Shown here piece after piece: positions 1-8,012 of a DNA stretch of 64,000 nt. The translations under genes and the position numbers were made by a program. Below the pieces are notes generated by a model that was not told where the DNA came from, made no database searches, and saw only the letters and a program-made list of their open reading frames with translations. The DNA is from SVTX01 sp051867975 (lineage in GTDB: Bacteria > Bacillota > Clostridia > Oscillospirales > CAG-272): NCBI GenBank assembly GCA_051867975.1, contig JBJDZM010000079.1, positions 47,674-111,673 on the forward strand, written 5' to 3'. Positions within the stretch are counted from its first letter, which is position 1, and each line of letters starts with the position of its first letter.

Positions 1-1
1 G

Positions 2-37
2 GCGGCGCGCGACATGCTTGACAACAAATCGGAATAA
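2..37 (+). CDS. 3' end of an upstream gene (partial, tentative)
   Basis: Frame 2 is open from the window edge and reads AARDMLDNKSE before a TAA stop at 35-37. This could be the last residues of the gene upstream of argS. Eleven residues are too few to name a family. An open stretch this short could also occur by chance. Confidence 0.35.
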   Translation, partial: AARDMLDNKSE

Positions 38-51
38 TTTTAAATAACGTA

Positions 52-80
52 TTGAAAAATCGGTTCGTATATGGTATAAT
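52..80 (+). promoter_or_regulatory. argS promoter
   Basis: TTGAAA at 52-57 and TATAAT at 75-80 are separated by 17 nt. Transcription would start near 87 and give a leader of under 30 nt. There is no room for a T-box, so argS is not under tRNA-sensing attenuation from this promoter. An extra TTGACA at 19-24 has no good partner. Confidence 0.8.
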
Positions 81-113
81 ACGAGGTTGTAGATAAAGAA
101 AGGTTAGTATAAA

Positions 114-1850
114 ATGCTTAAAATAAAGACACAAATAGCCGAAAAGATACTTGAGGGAGTGAAGAAGATCAATCCCGATGTCGAGATGAGCACGGCAGAC
201 ATCGCAGGTATGCTGGAATATCCCCCCGACACCGGCATGGGAGACCTCGCGTTTCCTTGCTTTAAACTTTCAAAGGCACTGCGCCGCTCGCCCGTGCAGA
301 TTGCGGCAACCATCGCCGAGGGGCTTGTGTGCGAGGCTGTCGGCTCCGCAGAGGCTGTAAACGGCTATCTCAACATAAAAATTTCGAATGAATATCTCGG
401 AAAAAACGTGCTTCCCGAAATACTTGACAAAAAGGAAAACTACGGCGCGCCCGACCTCGGTAAAGGCAAGACGGTCGTTCTTGACTATTCTTCGCCTAAC
501 GTCGCAAAGCCCTTTCACATAGGACATCTCGGCACGACGGTCATCGGTCACTCTTTGAAAAAACTGCACGAGTTTGCAGGCTACAATTGCATCGGAATCA
601 ACTATCTCGGTGATTGGGGAACGCAGTTCGGTAAGCTCATAGTGGCATACAAGCTTTGGGGCAATAAGGAGCAGATAGAAGAGGGCGGAATAGACAAGCT
701 CGTTGAGCTTTACGTCCGTATCAACAACGAGATAAAGGGCGACGAGGAAAAGGGAATCGCTCCTCGTGCTGACCTTGCAGACCGGTCCAGAGAAGAATTC
801 CATAAGATGGAGATAGGAGACGAGGAGAATATCGCTCTTTGGAAGTGGTTTGTTGAAATAAGCCTTGCGGAGTATCAGAAAACATACAAGCAGCTCGGAA
901 TTGAATTCGACAGCTACAAGGGCGAGAGCTTCTACACCGACAAGATGCCCGCACAGGTTGAAAAGCTCAGAGAGTGCGGTCTCCTTAAACTTGATGACGG
1001 TGCATCGATAGTTGATCTTGAGGAATACGGGATGCCCCCGTGCCTCATTCTCAAACGCGACGGCTCAACGCTTTACCCAACGCGCGATATTGCGGCGGCG
1101 GTTTACAGAAAAGAGCATTATAATTTTGATAAGTGTATATACGTAACCAGCACCCAGCAGATACTTCACTTCAAGCAGTGGTTCAAGGTAGTTGAGCTTA
1201 TGGGATATGATTGGTACGACCAACTTGTGCATATACCGTACGGCACGGTTTCCCTAAACGGCGCAAAGCTTGCGACAAGAACCGGCAATGTCGTCCTTCT
1301 CAAAGACCTTTTCGCACAGGCGATTGAGAAGGTAAAGGGAATTATGGAAGAAAAAAATCCCGACCTTCAAGGAAAAGACGATATCGCGGAGGCGGTCGGT
1401 GTCGGTGCGGTGGTCTTCTACTACCTCACGAATAACCGCATAAAGGACATAAATTTCAACCTTGAGGACGCTTTGAGCTTTGACGGGAATACGGGACCGT
1501 ACGTTCAGTATACCTACGCGCGCACCTGCTCGGTGCTTGAAAAGGTTAAGGACGAAAGATTTAGCGATGAGCTTGTCATCACGACCGACGAGGAAGCGGC
1601 GCTTGTTAAGGCGATGGCGCAGTATGAGGAGAGAGTTTTGAGCGCAATACGCGATTATGAGCCTTCGGTCATCACGAGATTTATTCTCGATGTTGCGGTT
1701 GCTTTCAACAAGTTCTACCATGAGTGCCGCATCGTAAACGAGGCGGACGAGAAGGTAAGACAGACGAGAATTAGACTCACAGAGGCAACAAGATACGTCC
1801 TCGGCAGTGCGTTCTCGCTTATCTGCTTAAAGAAAACAGAGCGAATATAA
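114..1850 (+). CDS. argS: Arginyl-tRNA synthetase
   Basis: Class I aminoacyl-tRNA synthetase that charges tRNA-Arg with arginine in the cytoplasm, using ATP. The 578-residue length is normal. The N-terminal Arg-tRNA additional domain spans about residues 1-100. The HIGH signature (FHIGHLG) lies at residues 134-140, and the KMSKS-equivalent loop (LATRTGNVV) at about 385-393, here with LATR in place of KMST. A DALR anticodon-binding domain follows at about 455-578 and includes the typical PSVITRFILD helix. ATG 114 follows AAAGG with good spacing. It is read first in a short run with yebC. Confidence 0.97.
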   Translation: MLKIKTQIAEKILEGVKKINPDVEMSTADIAGMLEYPPDTGMGDLAFPCFKLSKALRRSPVQIAATIAEGLVCEAVGSAEAVNGYLNIKISNEYLGKNVLPEILDKKENYGAPDLGKGKTVVLDYSSPNVAKPFHIGHLGTTVIGHSLKKLHEFAGYNCIGINYLGDWGTQFGKLIVAYKLWGNKEQIEEGGIDKLVELYVRINNEIKGDEEKGIAPRADLADRSREEFHKMEIGDEENIALWKWFVEISLAEYQKTYKQLGIEFDSYKGESFYTDKMPAQVEKLRECGLLKLDDGASIVDLEEYGMPPCLILKRDGSTLYPTRDIAAAVYRKEHYNFDKCIYVTSTQQILHFKQWFKVVELMGYDWYDQLVHIPYGTVSLNGAKLATRTGNVVLLKDLFAQAIEKVKGIMEEKNPDLQGKDDIAEAVGVGAVVFYYLTNNRIKDINFNLEDALSFDGNTGPYVQYTYARTCSVLEKVKDERFSDELVITTDEEAALVKAMAQYEERVLSAIRDYEPSVITRFILDVAVAFNKFYHECRIVNEADEKVRQTRIRLTEATRYVLGSAFSLICLKKTERI

Positions 1851-1889
1851 TTCGAAACATAGGTTAATAATTGAAAGGAATATATAAGT

Positions 1890-2624
1890 ATGTCAGGACA
1901 CAGTAAATGGGCTAATATCAAGCACAAAAAGGAAAAGACCGACGCGGCTCGCGCAAAGGTGTTTACAAGAATAGGCAAAGAGATAACGGTTGCAGTTAAA
2001 GAGGGCGGCGGAGACCCTACATCGAACTCCAAGCTCCGTGACCTTATACAGAAGGCTAAGGCAAATAACGTGCCGAACGATAACATCGAGAGAACGATAA
2101 AGAAGGCGCTGGGCGGAGCAGGCGAGTCCTTTGAAGAGGTTGTTTACGAAGGGTATGGACCTGCCGGAATCGCTGTCATCGTTGAGGCGGCAACCGACAA
2201 CAGAAACAGAACCGCAGGCAATGTCCGCTCGTATTTCTCAAAATATCACGGAAACATGGGCCAGACCGGTTGTGTCGGCTTTATGTTTGAGGATAAGGGC
2301 GTTATCGTCATTATGGACGAGGACGGCGAGATAGACGAAGACAAGCTCATGGAGACCGCTCTTGAAGCAGGTGCGGAGGATTTCTCGGGTGAGGACGGCG
2401 TATTTGAAATATATACCACTACCGACGATGTCTACGCTATCGCGGATACGCTTAAGCAAGCAGGATATTCCCTTGAATCCGCGGAGACGACAAAGGTTCC
2501 AACAACATACGTCACCCTTGACAACGAGGACGACATCAAATTCATGAGTCTTCTTATCGAAAAGCTCGAAGAGGACGACGACGTTCTTGAAGTCTACCAC
2601 AATTGGGAGAATTGCGAACAGTAA
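1890..2624 (+). CDS. yebC: YebC/PmpR (TACO1-like) protein
   Basis: A 244-residue member of the YebC family, first described as DNA-binding regulators. Bacterial and mitochondrial members are also implicated in translation of difficult sequences such as polyproline runs. The hallmark N-terminus MSGHSKWANIKHKKEKTD is present, and the three-domain architecture is of normal length. It starts 39 nt after argS behind GAAAGGAAT and is probably cotranscribed with it. A strong hairpin terminator follows at 2639. Whether this copy acts mainly on transcription or on translation cannot be told from sequence. Confidence 0.93.
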   Translation: MSGHSKWANIKHKKEKTDAARAKVFTRIGKEITVAVKEGGGDPTSNSKLRDLIQKAKANNVPNDNIERTIKKALGGAGESFEEVVYEGYGPAGIAVIVEAATDNRNRTAGNVRSYFSKYHGNMGQTGCVGFMFEDKGVIVIMDEDGEIDEDKLMETALEAGAEDFSGEDGVFEIYTTTDDVYAIADTLKQAGYSLESAETTKVPTTYVTLDNEDDIKFMSLLIEKLEEDDDVLEVYHNWENCEQ

Positions 2625-2638
2625 TCAGGGATGCGTTT

Positions 2639-2666
2639 AGGGGAACTTTTTTCAAAAAGTTCCCCT
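2639..2666 (+). terminator. Terminator hairpin after yebC
   Basis: A 13-bp perfect stem (2639-2651 with 2654-2666; arm AGGGGAACTTTTT) closes on a 2-nt gap. The stem carries its own A and T tracts, so it can act in either direction. It is also the first part of a longer multi-hairpin repeat region. Confidence 0.75.
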
Positions 2667-2808
2667 AAAACCCCTCAAAAACTTTCAAAAAGGTTTTTGA
2701 GGAATAATAAAATGTTTTGAAGATTCATAAGAAATTTTGAGGAAGTATCTCAGGTCGGTCTCGGGCGGCGACCGAGTGGGGTATGGGGCAACGCCCCGAA
2801 TTTGAGGC
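2639..2808. repeat. Multi-hairpin intergenic repeat element
   Basis: Four successive hairpins fill the gap: 2639-2666, then CCTCAAAAAC/GGTTTTTGAGG (2673-2702), CTCGG/CCGAG (2760-2776) and GGGGC/GCCCC (2785-2797). Phrases such as ACTTTTTTCA and TTTCAAAAAGG recur at 18391-18560, and related C-rich phrases appear at the right edge of the window. This points to a dispersed palindromic repeat rather than a gene-specific site. No open reading frame is convincing here. Confidence 0.6.
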
Positions 2809-4254
2809 ATGAAGCAGAATAAATATACAAGGTTATTTTCAAATACTTTAATATTTACGGTCGGTAAGTTTGTTTCCAAGCTTATCGTTATTTTCATGCT
2901 TCCGTTTTACACCTCCTATTTGACGAGCGCGGAATACAGCACGGCGGATCTTATCACAAATCTTTGCAATCTGCTAATTCCAATGGCGTGTCTCGGCGTC
3001 AGCGAGGGAATATTCCGCGGTGCGGCGTCAAAAAACGTGGACAAGGAGTCCTTCTTCACGAACGGCGCGCTGCTTATGATTATTGGAAGTGCTTTTTTTC
3101 TTGCGCTTTCTCCGATCCTCAATCTTTTTGATTACTTCAACGAATATATTTGGCTGATAATTCTGTATGTTCTGGCATCGAATATACACTCGGTCTGCTC
3201 ACAGTACGTCTGTGCAATAGGCAGAACAAAGCTGTTTGCAGGACAGGGAGTGCTTAATACGATGCTGACCGTGCTGCTCAATATTTTGTTCCTTGTCGGA
3301 TTTGATATGGGCATTAACGGATACGTTCTGTCTATCGTGCTTGCAGATTTTCTGTCGACTGTATTTTTGGTATTTGTCGCGAAGCTTTACCGCGCGTTTA
3401 TTCCGAAAAAGATAGATAAGCAGGTTTTAAAAGAGCTTTTGCGATTCTGCCTTCCTCTTATTCCGTCAACGGTTTTCTGGTGGATAACAGGCGTTTCGGA
3501 CAGATATATGGTAGCATATTTCTGCTCGGACGAGATAAACGGTCTTTATGCCGCGGCGTATAAGGTGCCGACGCTTCTGACATACGTCGTCATCATTTTC
3601 AACGATGCGTGGAAGCTTTCTGCAGTCTCGGAGTCCGACAACAGAGAAGAATGTGTAAAATTCTATTCGGGTGTATTCAAGTATTACATTGCAGTCATGT
3701 TTTCGGGCGGAGCGATACTTGCGGTCGGGGCGCAGGTTTTCTCAAAGATACTTTTTGCCGAGAGCTATTTTTCGGCGTGGATATATATCCCGATACTGTC
3801 TGCCGCAACTGTCTTTACAGCACTTGATACCTTCCTCGGAAGTGCATATTTTACCGTTAAAAGGACGGGAATGTCATTTTGGACGTCATTTATCGGTGCG
3901 GCGCTTAACGTCGCCCTAAACATTATTTTGATACCGAGTGACAGTGCCATAGGCGGCGCAGTCGGTGCATCGATCGCTACCTTGATAAGCTATTTTGCGG
4001 TCTTTGTCATACGCGCCGTGACGATGCACAAATTCATTCCGTTTAGGATGTACCCCGTAAGACTTATTATCAACACGCTCATGATAACCGCTATCGCTGT
4101 GATCATGACGGCGTGGGGAAGTGATATAAAAGGCATTTTGACGGCGTGTGCCGTGCTTCTCATAAGCATTGTATTCAATGGAAGAGATATTTTCCTCGGT
4201 TGTAAGGATGTTCTTATGTCACTGAAAAAGAAAAAGGGAACATCGGGAGAATAA
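2809..4254 (+). CDS. Wzx/MATE-like polysaccharide flippase
   Basis: A 481-residue polytopic membrane protein with about 12-14 hydrophobic segments. The N-terminus (NTLIFTVGKFVSKLIVIFMLPFYT) is typical of O-antigen/teichoic-acid flippases of the polysaccharide biosynthesis protein family (MVF/MATE superfamily). These move undecaprenyl-linked glycans across the cytoplasmic membrane. No glycosyltransferase or polymerase neighbours are present, so the substrate is unknown. The Shine-Dalgarno is weak (GAGG four nt before ATG), and the gene follows a repeat-rich gap, so its expression signal is unclear. The basic tail KKKKG is cytoplasmic by the positive-inside rule. Confidence 0.85.
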   Translation: MKQNKYTRLFSNTLIFTVGKFVSKLIVIFMLPFYTSYLTSAEYSTADLITNLCNLLIPMACLGVSEGIFRGAASKNVDKESFFTNGALLMIIGSAFFLALSPILNLFDYFNEYIWLIILYVLASNIHSVCSQYVCAIGRTKLFAGQGVLNTMLTVLLNILFLVGFDMGINGYVLSIVLADFLSTVFLVFVAKLYRAFIPKKIDKQVLKELLRFCLPLIPSTVFWWITGVSDRYMVAYFCSDEINGLYAAAYKVPTLLTYVVIIFNDAWKLSAVSESDNREECVKFYSGVFKYYIAVMFSGGAILAVGAQVFSKILFAESYFSAWIYIPILSAATVFTALDTFLGSAYFTVKRTGMSFWTSFIGAALNVALNIILIPSDSAIGGAVGASIATLISYFAVFVIRAVTMHKFIPFRMYPVRLIINTLMITAIAVIMTAWGSDIKGILTACAVLLISIVFNGRDIFLGCKDVLMSLKKKKGTSGE

Positions 4255-4289
4255 TTTACAGTTAGTTCATATTTATTTTTGGATTTGAC

Positions 4290-4318
4290 TTGCAAAAAGA
4301 GAATATTTATGGTATAAT
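4290..4318 (+). promoter_or_regulatory. rplS promoter
   Basis: TTGCAA at 4290-4295 and TATAAT at 4313-4318 are spaced by 17 nt. A TTGACT at 4285 is too far from the -10 box. Transcription would begin near 4325, about 80 nt upstream of rplS, which leaves room for the leader RNA. Confidence 0.8.
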
Positions 4319-4324
4319 CATTTC

Positions 4325-4402
4325 CGCGTGTGAAAAACACATTATTTTAAGGGTGGTCCGCTGCAATGCTCGCATGAACATCCGGATTTTTAAGGAGGGC
4401 TT
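4325..4402 (+). promoter_or_regulatory. L19 leader RNA (probable)
   Basis: The 5' UTR of rplS carries a small hairpin (TGTG/CACA) followed by GGGTGGTCCGCTG and ATCCGGAT segments in the arrangement I associate with the Firmicutes L19 leader. Such leaders are thought to mediate autogenous control by the ribosomal protein. The assignment rests on position and remembered motif only. A search with the Rfam L19_leader model would settle it. Confidence 0.6.
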
Positions 4403-4407
4403 TTAAG

Positions 4408-4755
4408 ATGGATCTTATTAAGGCTTTTACAAACGAGCAACTCAAAACAGAGGTACCCCAGTTCAACATCGGTGACACCGTTCGTGTTCACAACAAGATC
4501 GTAGAGGGTACAAGAGAAAGAATTCAGATGTATGAGGGTACTGTTATCGCAAAGCACGAGGGCGGCATCTCTTCTACTTTCACAGTTAGAAGAATCGCTT
4601 ACGGTTGCGGTGTTGAAAAGACATTCCCCGTCCACTCTCCCAACGTAGTAGCAGTCGACGTTATCCGCAAGGGTAAGGTTCGCCGCGCTAAGCTCTACTA
4701 CCTCCGCGGAAGAGTCGGTAAGGCTTCTAAGGTTAAAGAAGATCTCGCAAAGTAA
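4408..4755 (+). CDS. rplS: 50S ribosomal protein L19
   Basis: A 115-residue ribosomal protein at the 30S-50S interface. The conserved block FNIGDTVRVHNKIVEGTRER and the VRRIAYGCGVEKTFPVHSP segment identify L19, and the end RRAKLYYLRGRVGKASKVKE is canonical. A strong Shine-Dalgarno AAGGAGG precedes ATG 4408. It is monocistronic here, with its own promoter, leader and terminator. The frequent neighbours trmD and rimM are absent. Confidence 0.98.
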   Translation: MDLIKAFTNEQLKTEVPQFNIGDTVRVHNKIVEGTRERIQMYEGTVIAKHEGGISSTFTVRRIAYGCGVEKTFPVHSPNVVAVDVIRKGKVRRAKLYYLRGRVGKASKVKEDLAK

Positions 4756-4773
4756 TAATTCTTTGTCTGTAAT

Positions 4774-4807
4774 ACAGAGGAGTCCGAACAAAATCGGACT
4801 CCTCTGT
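4774..4807 (+). terminator. rplS terminator, probably bidirectional
   Basis: A 14-bp perfect stem (ACAGAGGAGTCCGA with TCGGACTCCTCTGT) has a 6-nt loop and is followed by GTTTTA. It lies between rplS and the convergent ROK-like gene and may serve both. Confidence 0.88.
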
Positions 4808-4833
4808 GTTTTATCGTTGATATATGAGTGGTT

Positions 4834-5871
4834 TTATGTGTTATTCGGAAGAACGTATCGCTTGATGACAGAGAACAGCGTCTTACGAGACGCGCCAACG
4901 AGGCGGAGAGGGCGCGAATTGTCTTTGAAGGAAACTGTCGGTGTGTTAAGTCCCGAGAGGGCGAACTTTCGCCAAAGAAGTTCTGCGGTGGTGTCGTCGG
5001 GTGAGAGGATATCGGACTCAAGAATGATGTGTGAAGGCGAGAAAGCGCAACCCATAAAATGAGCAAGCTGAACGAAGATGGCATCCGATACGTTTTTCTC
5101 CGTGAGCATATGATCTGTGAACAGTTTTCCTGCTATATCCGGAAACAACGATTCGGGAGAACAGACGGTCACCGAGCCGTCCCCGTGAATATGAAACGCC
5201 GAGATATGCCTTCCTATAAATATGTATGAAAGCCCGCAAGGGTCTATTGTGTTTCCATAAGCTTTGAATTTGAGCGAATTCAAAATGGCATCCGAGACCG
5301 TCATATGAGATGCGGGATATTTCCCAAACTCGGAATGAACGAGGTTCGCGATATGTTCTTCAGATGAGATGTTCGGTAAAAATCCGTACACCGACATTCC
5401 GGGGCGGGACACGGGAATATCCGCATAGATGACCGAAATTGCGCAAAAGCTGTATCCTGATTTTTTCACATTCATTGAGTGGCGCGAGAAGAAAACATTG
5501 AGGTTGTCCGCGTGAGATATTTCGGTGTCGTATTCATATTCGGTATGAAATTTTATATCTCCGTACGGACTGACGATGCTCATTTTAAACGCCGACGATG
5601 ACAGGTCGATGACCAGCACTCGAACCCCCTCGTTACAGAACAGATGAAAGCATGGTCTTTTTCCGTCAGATGAATATTGTCTTTCGCACATAAATCCACT
5701 CTCGATTAAGGCGCGAGCCGCCTTCCCGGCTGTCATTTCGCTGACAGAGCAAGACTCAGCGACAGAGGCGCGCGTCGGCGCGTATCCGGATAAATATGAG
5801 AATATCAGTTTATCAAGTGTTTCCGCTTTTAAATCAAGACCGATCCTTTTGAATTTTGGCATACATGTCAC
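4834..5871 (-). CDS. ROK-like transcriptional regulator
   Basis: A 345-residue protein with an N-terminal winged helix-turn-helix region (about 15-65: TRASVAESCSVSEMTAGKAARALIE). An ASKHA-type fold follows from about residue 75, where VRVLVIDLSSSAFKMSIVSPYGD aligns with the ROK nucleotide-binding start. The usual DxGGT glycines are replaced by DLSSS, and no clear ROK zinc cysteine cluster is seen. It is therefore probably a regulator that no longer phosphorylates sugars. It has its own promoter and no sugar operon next to it, so the ligand and targets are unknown. Confidence 0.65.
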   Translation of the reverse strand: MTCMPKFKRIGLDLKAETLDKLIFSYLSGYAPTRASVAESCSVSEMTAGKAARALIESGFMCERQYSSDGKRPCFHLFCNEGVRVLVIDLSSSAFKMSIVSPYGDIKFHTEYEYDTEISHADNLNVFFSRHSMNVKKSGYSFCAISVIYADIPVSRPGMSVYGFLPNISSEEHIANLVHSEFGKYPASHMTVSDAILNSLKFKAYGNTIDPCGLSYIFIGRHISAFHIHGDGSVTVCSPESLFPDIAGKLFTDHMLTEKNVSDAIFVQLAHFMGCAFSPSHIILESDILSPDDTTAELLWRKFALSGLNTPTVSFKDNSRPLRLVGASRKTLFSVIKRYVLPNNT

Positions 5872-5896
5872 CGTTTTGCATTTATTTTACCTAATG

Positions 5897-5925
5897 ATTA
5901 TAGGGCAAAAATGTTATTATGTCAA
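5897..5925 (-). promoter_or_regulatory. Promoter of the ROK-like gene
   Basis: On the minus strand TTGACA (5920-5925) and TATAAT (5897-5902) are 17 nt apart and point into the regulator gene that starts at 5871. Confidence 0.82.
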
Positions 5926-6003
5926 TAGGGGAGTATAAATTAAGAAGCACAAGCGGAGTTCACAAAAAATTAACATAATATCTGAAATACTTGAGAAAAA
6001 CTC

Positions 6004-6032
6004 TTGACAAACAACTCTTGTAATGGTATAAT
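6004..6032 (+). promoter_or_regulatory. rplU operon promoter
   Basis: Consensus TTGACA (6004-6009) and TATAAT (6027-6032) are 17 nt apart. It drives rplU-prp-rpmA through a leader of about 80 nt. Confidence 0.88.
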
Positions 6033-6038
6033 ATTTCT

Positions 6039-6115
6039 CGCCGCGTAGAAATGGCTTTTTTAAGTGTGCCGAGAGGCAGCGCCATAATAGCGAGACTTAA
6101 TGAAAGAGAGGTGCT
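6039..6115 (+). promoter_or_regulatory. L21 leader RNA (probable)
   Basis: The segment between the promoter and the GTG start of rplU contains GTGCCGAGAGGCAGCGCC and AGCGAGACTTAA blocks. These resemble the L21 leader of Firmicutes, a proposed autoregulatory structure. In-frame codons run through this region, so a gene finder can wrongly extend rplU upstream to 6051. A covariance-model search would test the call. Confidence 0.65.
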
Positions 6116-6119
6116 TTTC

Positions 6120-6431
6120 GTGTTTGCAATTATTGAAACCGGCGGAAAGCAGTACAAGGTAACAGAGCAGGATATTATCTTTGTTGAGAAGCTTGACTGC
6201 GCAGAGAACGACGAAGTTGTATTCGACAAGGTCGTTGCTGTTTCCACAGAGGCAGGCTTTAAGGCAGGTACACCCACGGTTGAAGGTGCAGTTGTAAAGG
6301 GTACTGTTGTAAAGAACGGTAAGGGCAAGAAGATCTATGTTCTTAAGTACAAGTCCAAGAAGGACTCGAAGAAGAAGATTGGTCACAGACAGCCTTACAC
6401 CAAGGTTCAGATCACATCTATCGTTGGCTGA
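6120..6431 (+). CDS. rplU: 50S ribosomal protein L21
   Basis: A 103-residue ribosomal protein that binds 23S rRNA. Canonical L21 begins MFAIIETGGKQYKV, which matches translation from GTG 6120, preceded by AGAGAGG. The longer in-frame ATG at 6051 would put the leader RNA into the protein and is rejected. The C-terminal KKKIGHRQPYTKVQIT block is conserved. It is first in the rplU-prp-rpmA operon. Confidence 0.97.
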   Translation: MFAIIETGGKQYKVTEQDIIFVEKLDCAENDEVVFDKVVAVSTEAGFKAGTPTVEGAVVKGTVVKNGKGKKIYVLKYKSKKDSKKKIGHRQPYTKVQITSIVG

Positions 6432-6436
6432 TCATT

Positions 6437-6799
6437 ATGACGAAAATAGTATTTTTTCGCAGTGACGGCATCTTCTACGGATTTGAGGAACAGGGTCATA
6501 CGGGCTTTGGCACCGAGGGGGACGATGTCCTTTGCGCGGCGCTTTCTGCTATGACGATGCTGATAATCAACGCCGTGGAGATAGCGTACGATTCTTCGGT
6601 CGATTATGAGATCGACGAAGAGACAACAAACATCCGAGTAAGGTCAAAGGCGGCTCTTCCCGAGTTTGAGGAGGATGAGCTTAAAAGATATGCGGTATCG
6701 GGAATTTTCCTTGCATACTATAAGCAGATTGAAGACCTTTGCGAGGAGTATTACGATTTTCTCGACGTAAAAATCGAGGACCGTCCTTACGATGCGTAA
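6437..6799 (+). CDS. prp: Ribosomal-processing cysteine protease Prp
   Basis: A 120-residue cysteine protease that removes the N-terminal extension of L27. The catalytic histidine lies in GHTGFG (about residues 20-25) and the catalytic cysteine in GDDVLCAALSA (about 28-38), the Prp signature. It starts 5 nt after rplU and sits directly before its substrate gene rpmA, the conserved order in Firmicutes. The L27 encoded here carries the matching cleavage motif, so the pair is internally consistent. Prp in this clade is expected to be essential for ribosome maturation. Confidence 0.94.
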   Translation: MTKIVFFRSDGIFYGFEEQGHTGFGTEGDDVLCAALSAMTMLIINAVEIAYDSSVDYEIDEETTNIRVRSKAALPEFEEDELKRYAVSGIFLAYYKQIEDLCEEYYDFLDVKIEDRPYDA

Positions 6800-6839
6800 G
6801 ACGGGCAACTAACACAACACAAATCAGGAGGTAAAGATA

Positions 6840-7118
6840 ATGGTAAAGCTTAGTTTACAGTTCTTTGCTCATAAGAAGGGTGTCGGTTCTACAAAGAACG
6901 GCCGTGACAGTGAATCCAAGCGCCTCGGCGTAAAGAGAGCTGACGGTCAGGCGGTTCTCGCCGGCAACATTATCGTAAGACAGAGAGGAACAGCCATTCA
7001 TCCCGGTAACAATGTCGGTATCGGTAAGGATGATACACTTTTCGCTCTTATCAACGGTAAGGTAAAGTTTGAGCATAAGGTTGGAGGAAAGAAGCAGGTA
7101 AGCGTTTACGCTGACTGA
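6840..7118 (+). CDS. rpmA: 50S ribosomal protein L27 with a Prp-cleaved prepeptide
   Basis: A 92-residue precursor. The first residues MVKLSLQFFAHKKGVGSTKN contain the LQFF-A site after which Prp cuts, exposing the functional AHKKG N-terminus that reaches the peptidyl-transferase centre. The body (GRDSESKRLGVK, RQRGTAIHPGNNVGIGKDDTLFA) is standard L27. A strong AGGAGG precedes the start. It is last in the rplU-prp-rpmA operon and is followed by a strong terminator. Confidence 0.98.
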   Translation: MVKLSLQFFAHKKGVGSTKNGRDSESKRLGVKRADGQAVLAGNIIVRQRGTAIHPGNNVGIGKDDTLFALINGKVKFEHKVGGKKQVSVYAD

Positions 7119-7131
7119 TATTTCCGGACAT

Positions 7132-7169
7132 AAACAGAGGGTATGGCAAAAAGCGCATACCCTCTGTTT
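7132..7169 (+). terminator. rplU-prp-rpmA operon terminator
   Basis: A 14-bp stem (AAACAGAGGGTATG with CATACCCTCTGTTT, 10-nt loop) is followed by a T-rich stretch. Confidence 0.9.
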
Positions 7170-7193
7170 ATTTGAAACGATATTTGAAAAATC

Positions 7194-7221
7194 TTGACTT
7201 ATTGTTTTTTGGTGATATAAT
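7194..7221 (+). promoter_or_regulatory. Promoter of the RluA-type gene
   Basis: TTGACT (7194-7199) and TATAAT (7216-7221) are 16 nt apart and lie about 35 nt before the TTG start codon. Confidence 0.75.
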
Positions 7222-7255
7222 TGATTCATAAATACACTTGAGGGAGCATTCTGTT

Positions 7256-7936
7256 TTGAAAATTCTTTATGAGGACAAATATTTGATTCTTTGCGAGAAG
7301 CCTGTCGGTGTTGAGTCACAGAGAAGCAGTCGGGGTGGCGAGGATATGCTCACACTGCTTGAAGAATACAGACATGAGAAGGGTGAGGACGGCTACGTTG
7401 GGCTTGTGCATAGGCTTGATACCGCAACGGGCGGCGCGATGATTTACTCAAAGCGCGAGGATATGACGGGAAAGCTATCGGCTCTCGTCCGGTCGGATGA
7501 TTACAAGAAGACCTATTTGGCAGTGATTCACGGAGTGCCCGACAAGCCTATGGGCGAGATGCGCGACCTGCTTTTTCACGATAAGCAAAGGAATAAGTCC
7601 TATGTCTGTGACAAAGAACGGTCGGGAGTCAAGGAAGCGATACTGAATTACCGAGTTTTAAAGACCGTCGGGCAAGAGGGCGGCGATGGAATGTCGCTTG
7701 TTGAAATCAGGCTCGTTACGGGCAGAACGCACCAGATAAGAGTTCAGTTTGCCTCGCGGAAAATGCCGCTTGTCGGTGACGGAAAGTACGGCAGCAGAGA
7801 CAACAAGGCGAATATGTCACTTTGGTCGCACAGGGTTGAATTTATCCATCCTCAAACTAAAAAGGAAATTTGCGCGGAGAGCCTACCGCCGCCTAATTAT
7901 CCGTGGAATTTATTTGATATCACCGAAATAACCTAA
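7256..7936 (+). CDS. RluA-family pseudouridine synthase (no S4 domain)
   Basis: A 226-residue RNA pseudouridine synthase. The catalytic aspartate lies in GLVHRLDTATGG (about residues 48-59). The C-terminal LVEIRLVTGRTHQIRVQFA block is the second family signature. The TTG at 7256 is chosen because AGGGAG lies 9 nt upstream and the protein then begins KILYEDKYLILCEK, the usual family start; an upstream TTG at 7238 has no ribosome-binding site. The lack of an S4 domain makes it TruC/RluA-like. Its RNA target cannot be assigned. Confidence 0.9.
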   Translation: MKILYEDKYLILCEKPVGVESQRSSRGGEDMLTLLEEYRHEKGEDGYVGLVHRLDTATGGAMIYSKREDMTGKLSALVRSDDYKKTYLAVIHGVPDKPMGEMRDLLFHDKQRNKSYVCDKERSGVKEAILNYRVLKTVGQEGGDGMSLVEIRLVTGRTHQIRVQFASRKMPLVGDGKYGSRDNKANMSLWSHRVEFIHPQTKKEICAESLPPPNYPWNLFDITEIT

Positions 7937-7946
7937 TAAAACCGAT

Positions 7947-7986
7947 AAAACCAAATGCAAAAAATGTATCCTTTGCATTTGGTTTT
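7947..7986 (+). terminator. Terminator between convergent genes
   Basis: AAAACCAAATGCAAA pairs with TTTGCATTTGGTTTT. The A/T tracts on both sides suit bidirectional use by the RluA-type gene and the convergent amidase gene. Confidence 0.88.
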
Positions 7987-8012
7987 GTAATAAGAAGATT
8001 GTCAAGAACGCT

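Noticed and set aside
1..113. T-box leader before argS
   Set aside because: The promoter at 52-80 leaves under 30 nt of leader, and no T-box sequence is seen.
270..803. Long minus-strand open frame inside argS
   Set aside because: It is a shadow of argS with no ribosome-binding site and no recognisable family; several similar shadows lie inside other genes.
6051..6119. N-terminal extension of rplU from ATG 6051
   Set aside because: It would put 23 non-family residues before MFAIIETGGKQYKV and covers the probable L21 leader; GTG 6120 has a Shine-Dalgarno and gives the canonical start.
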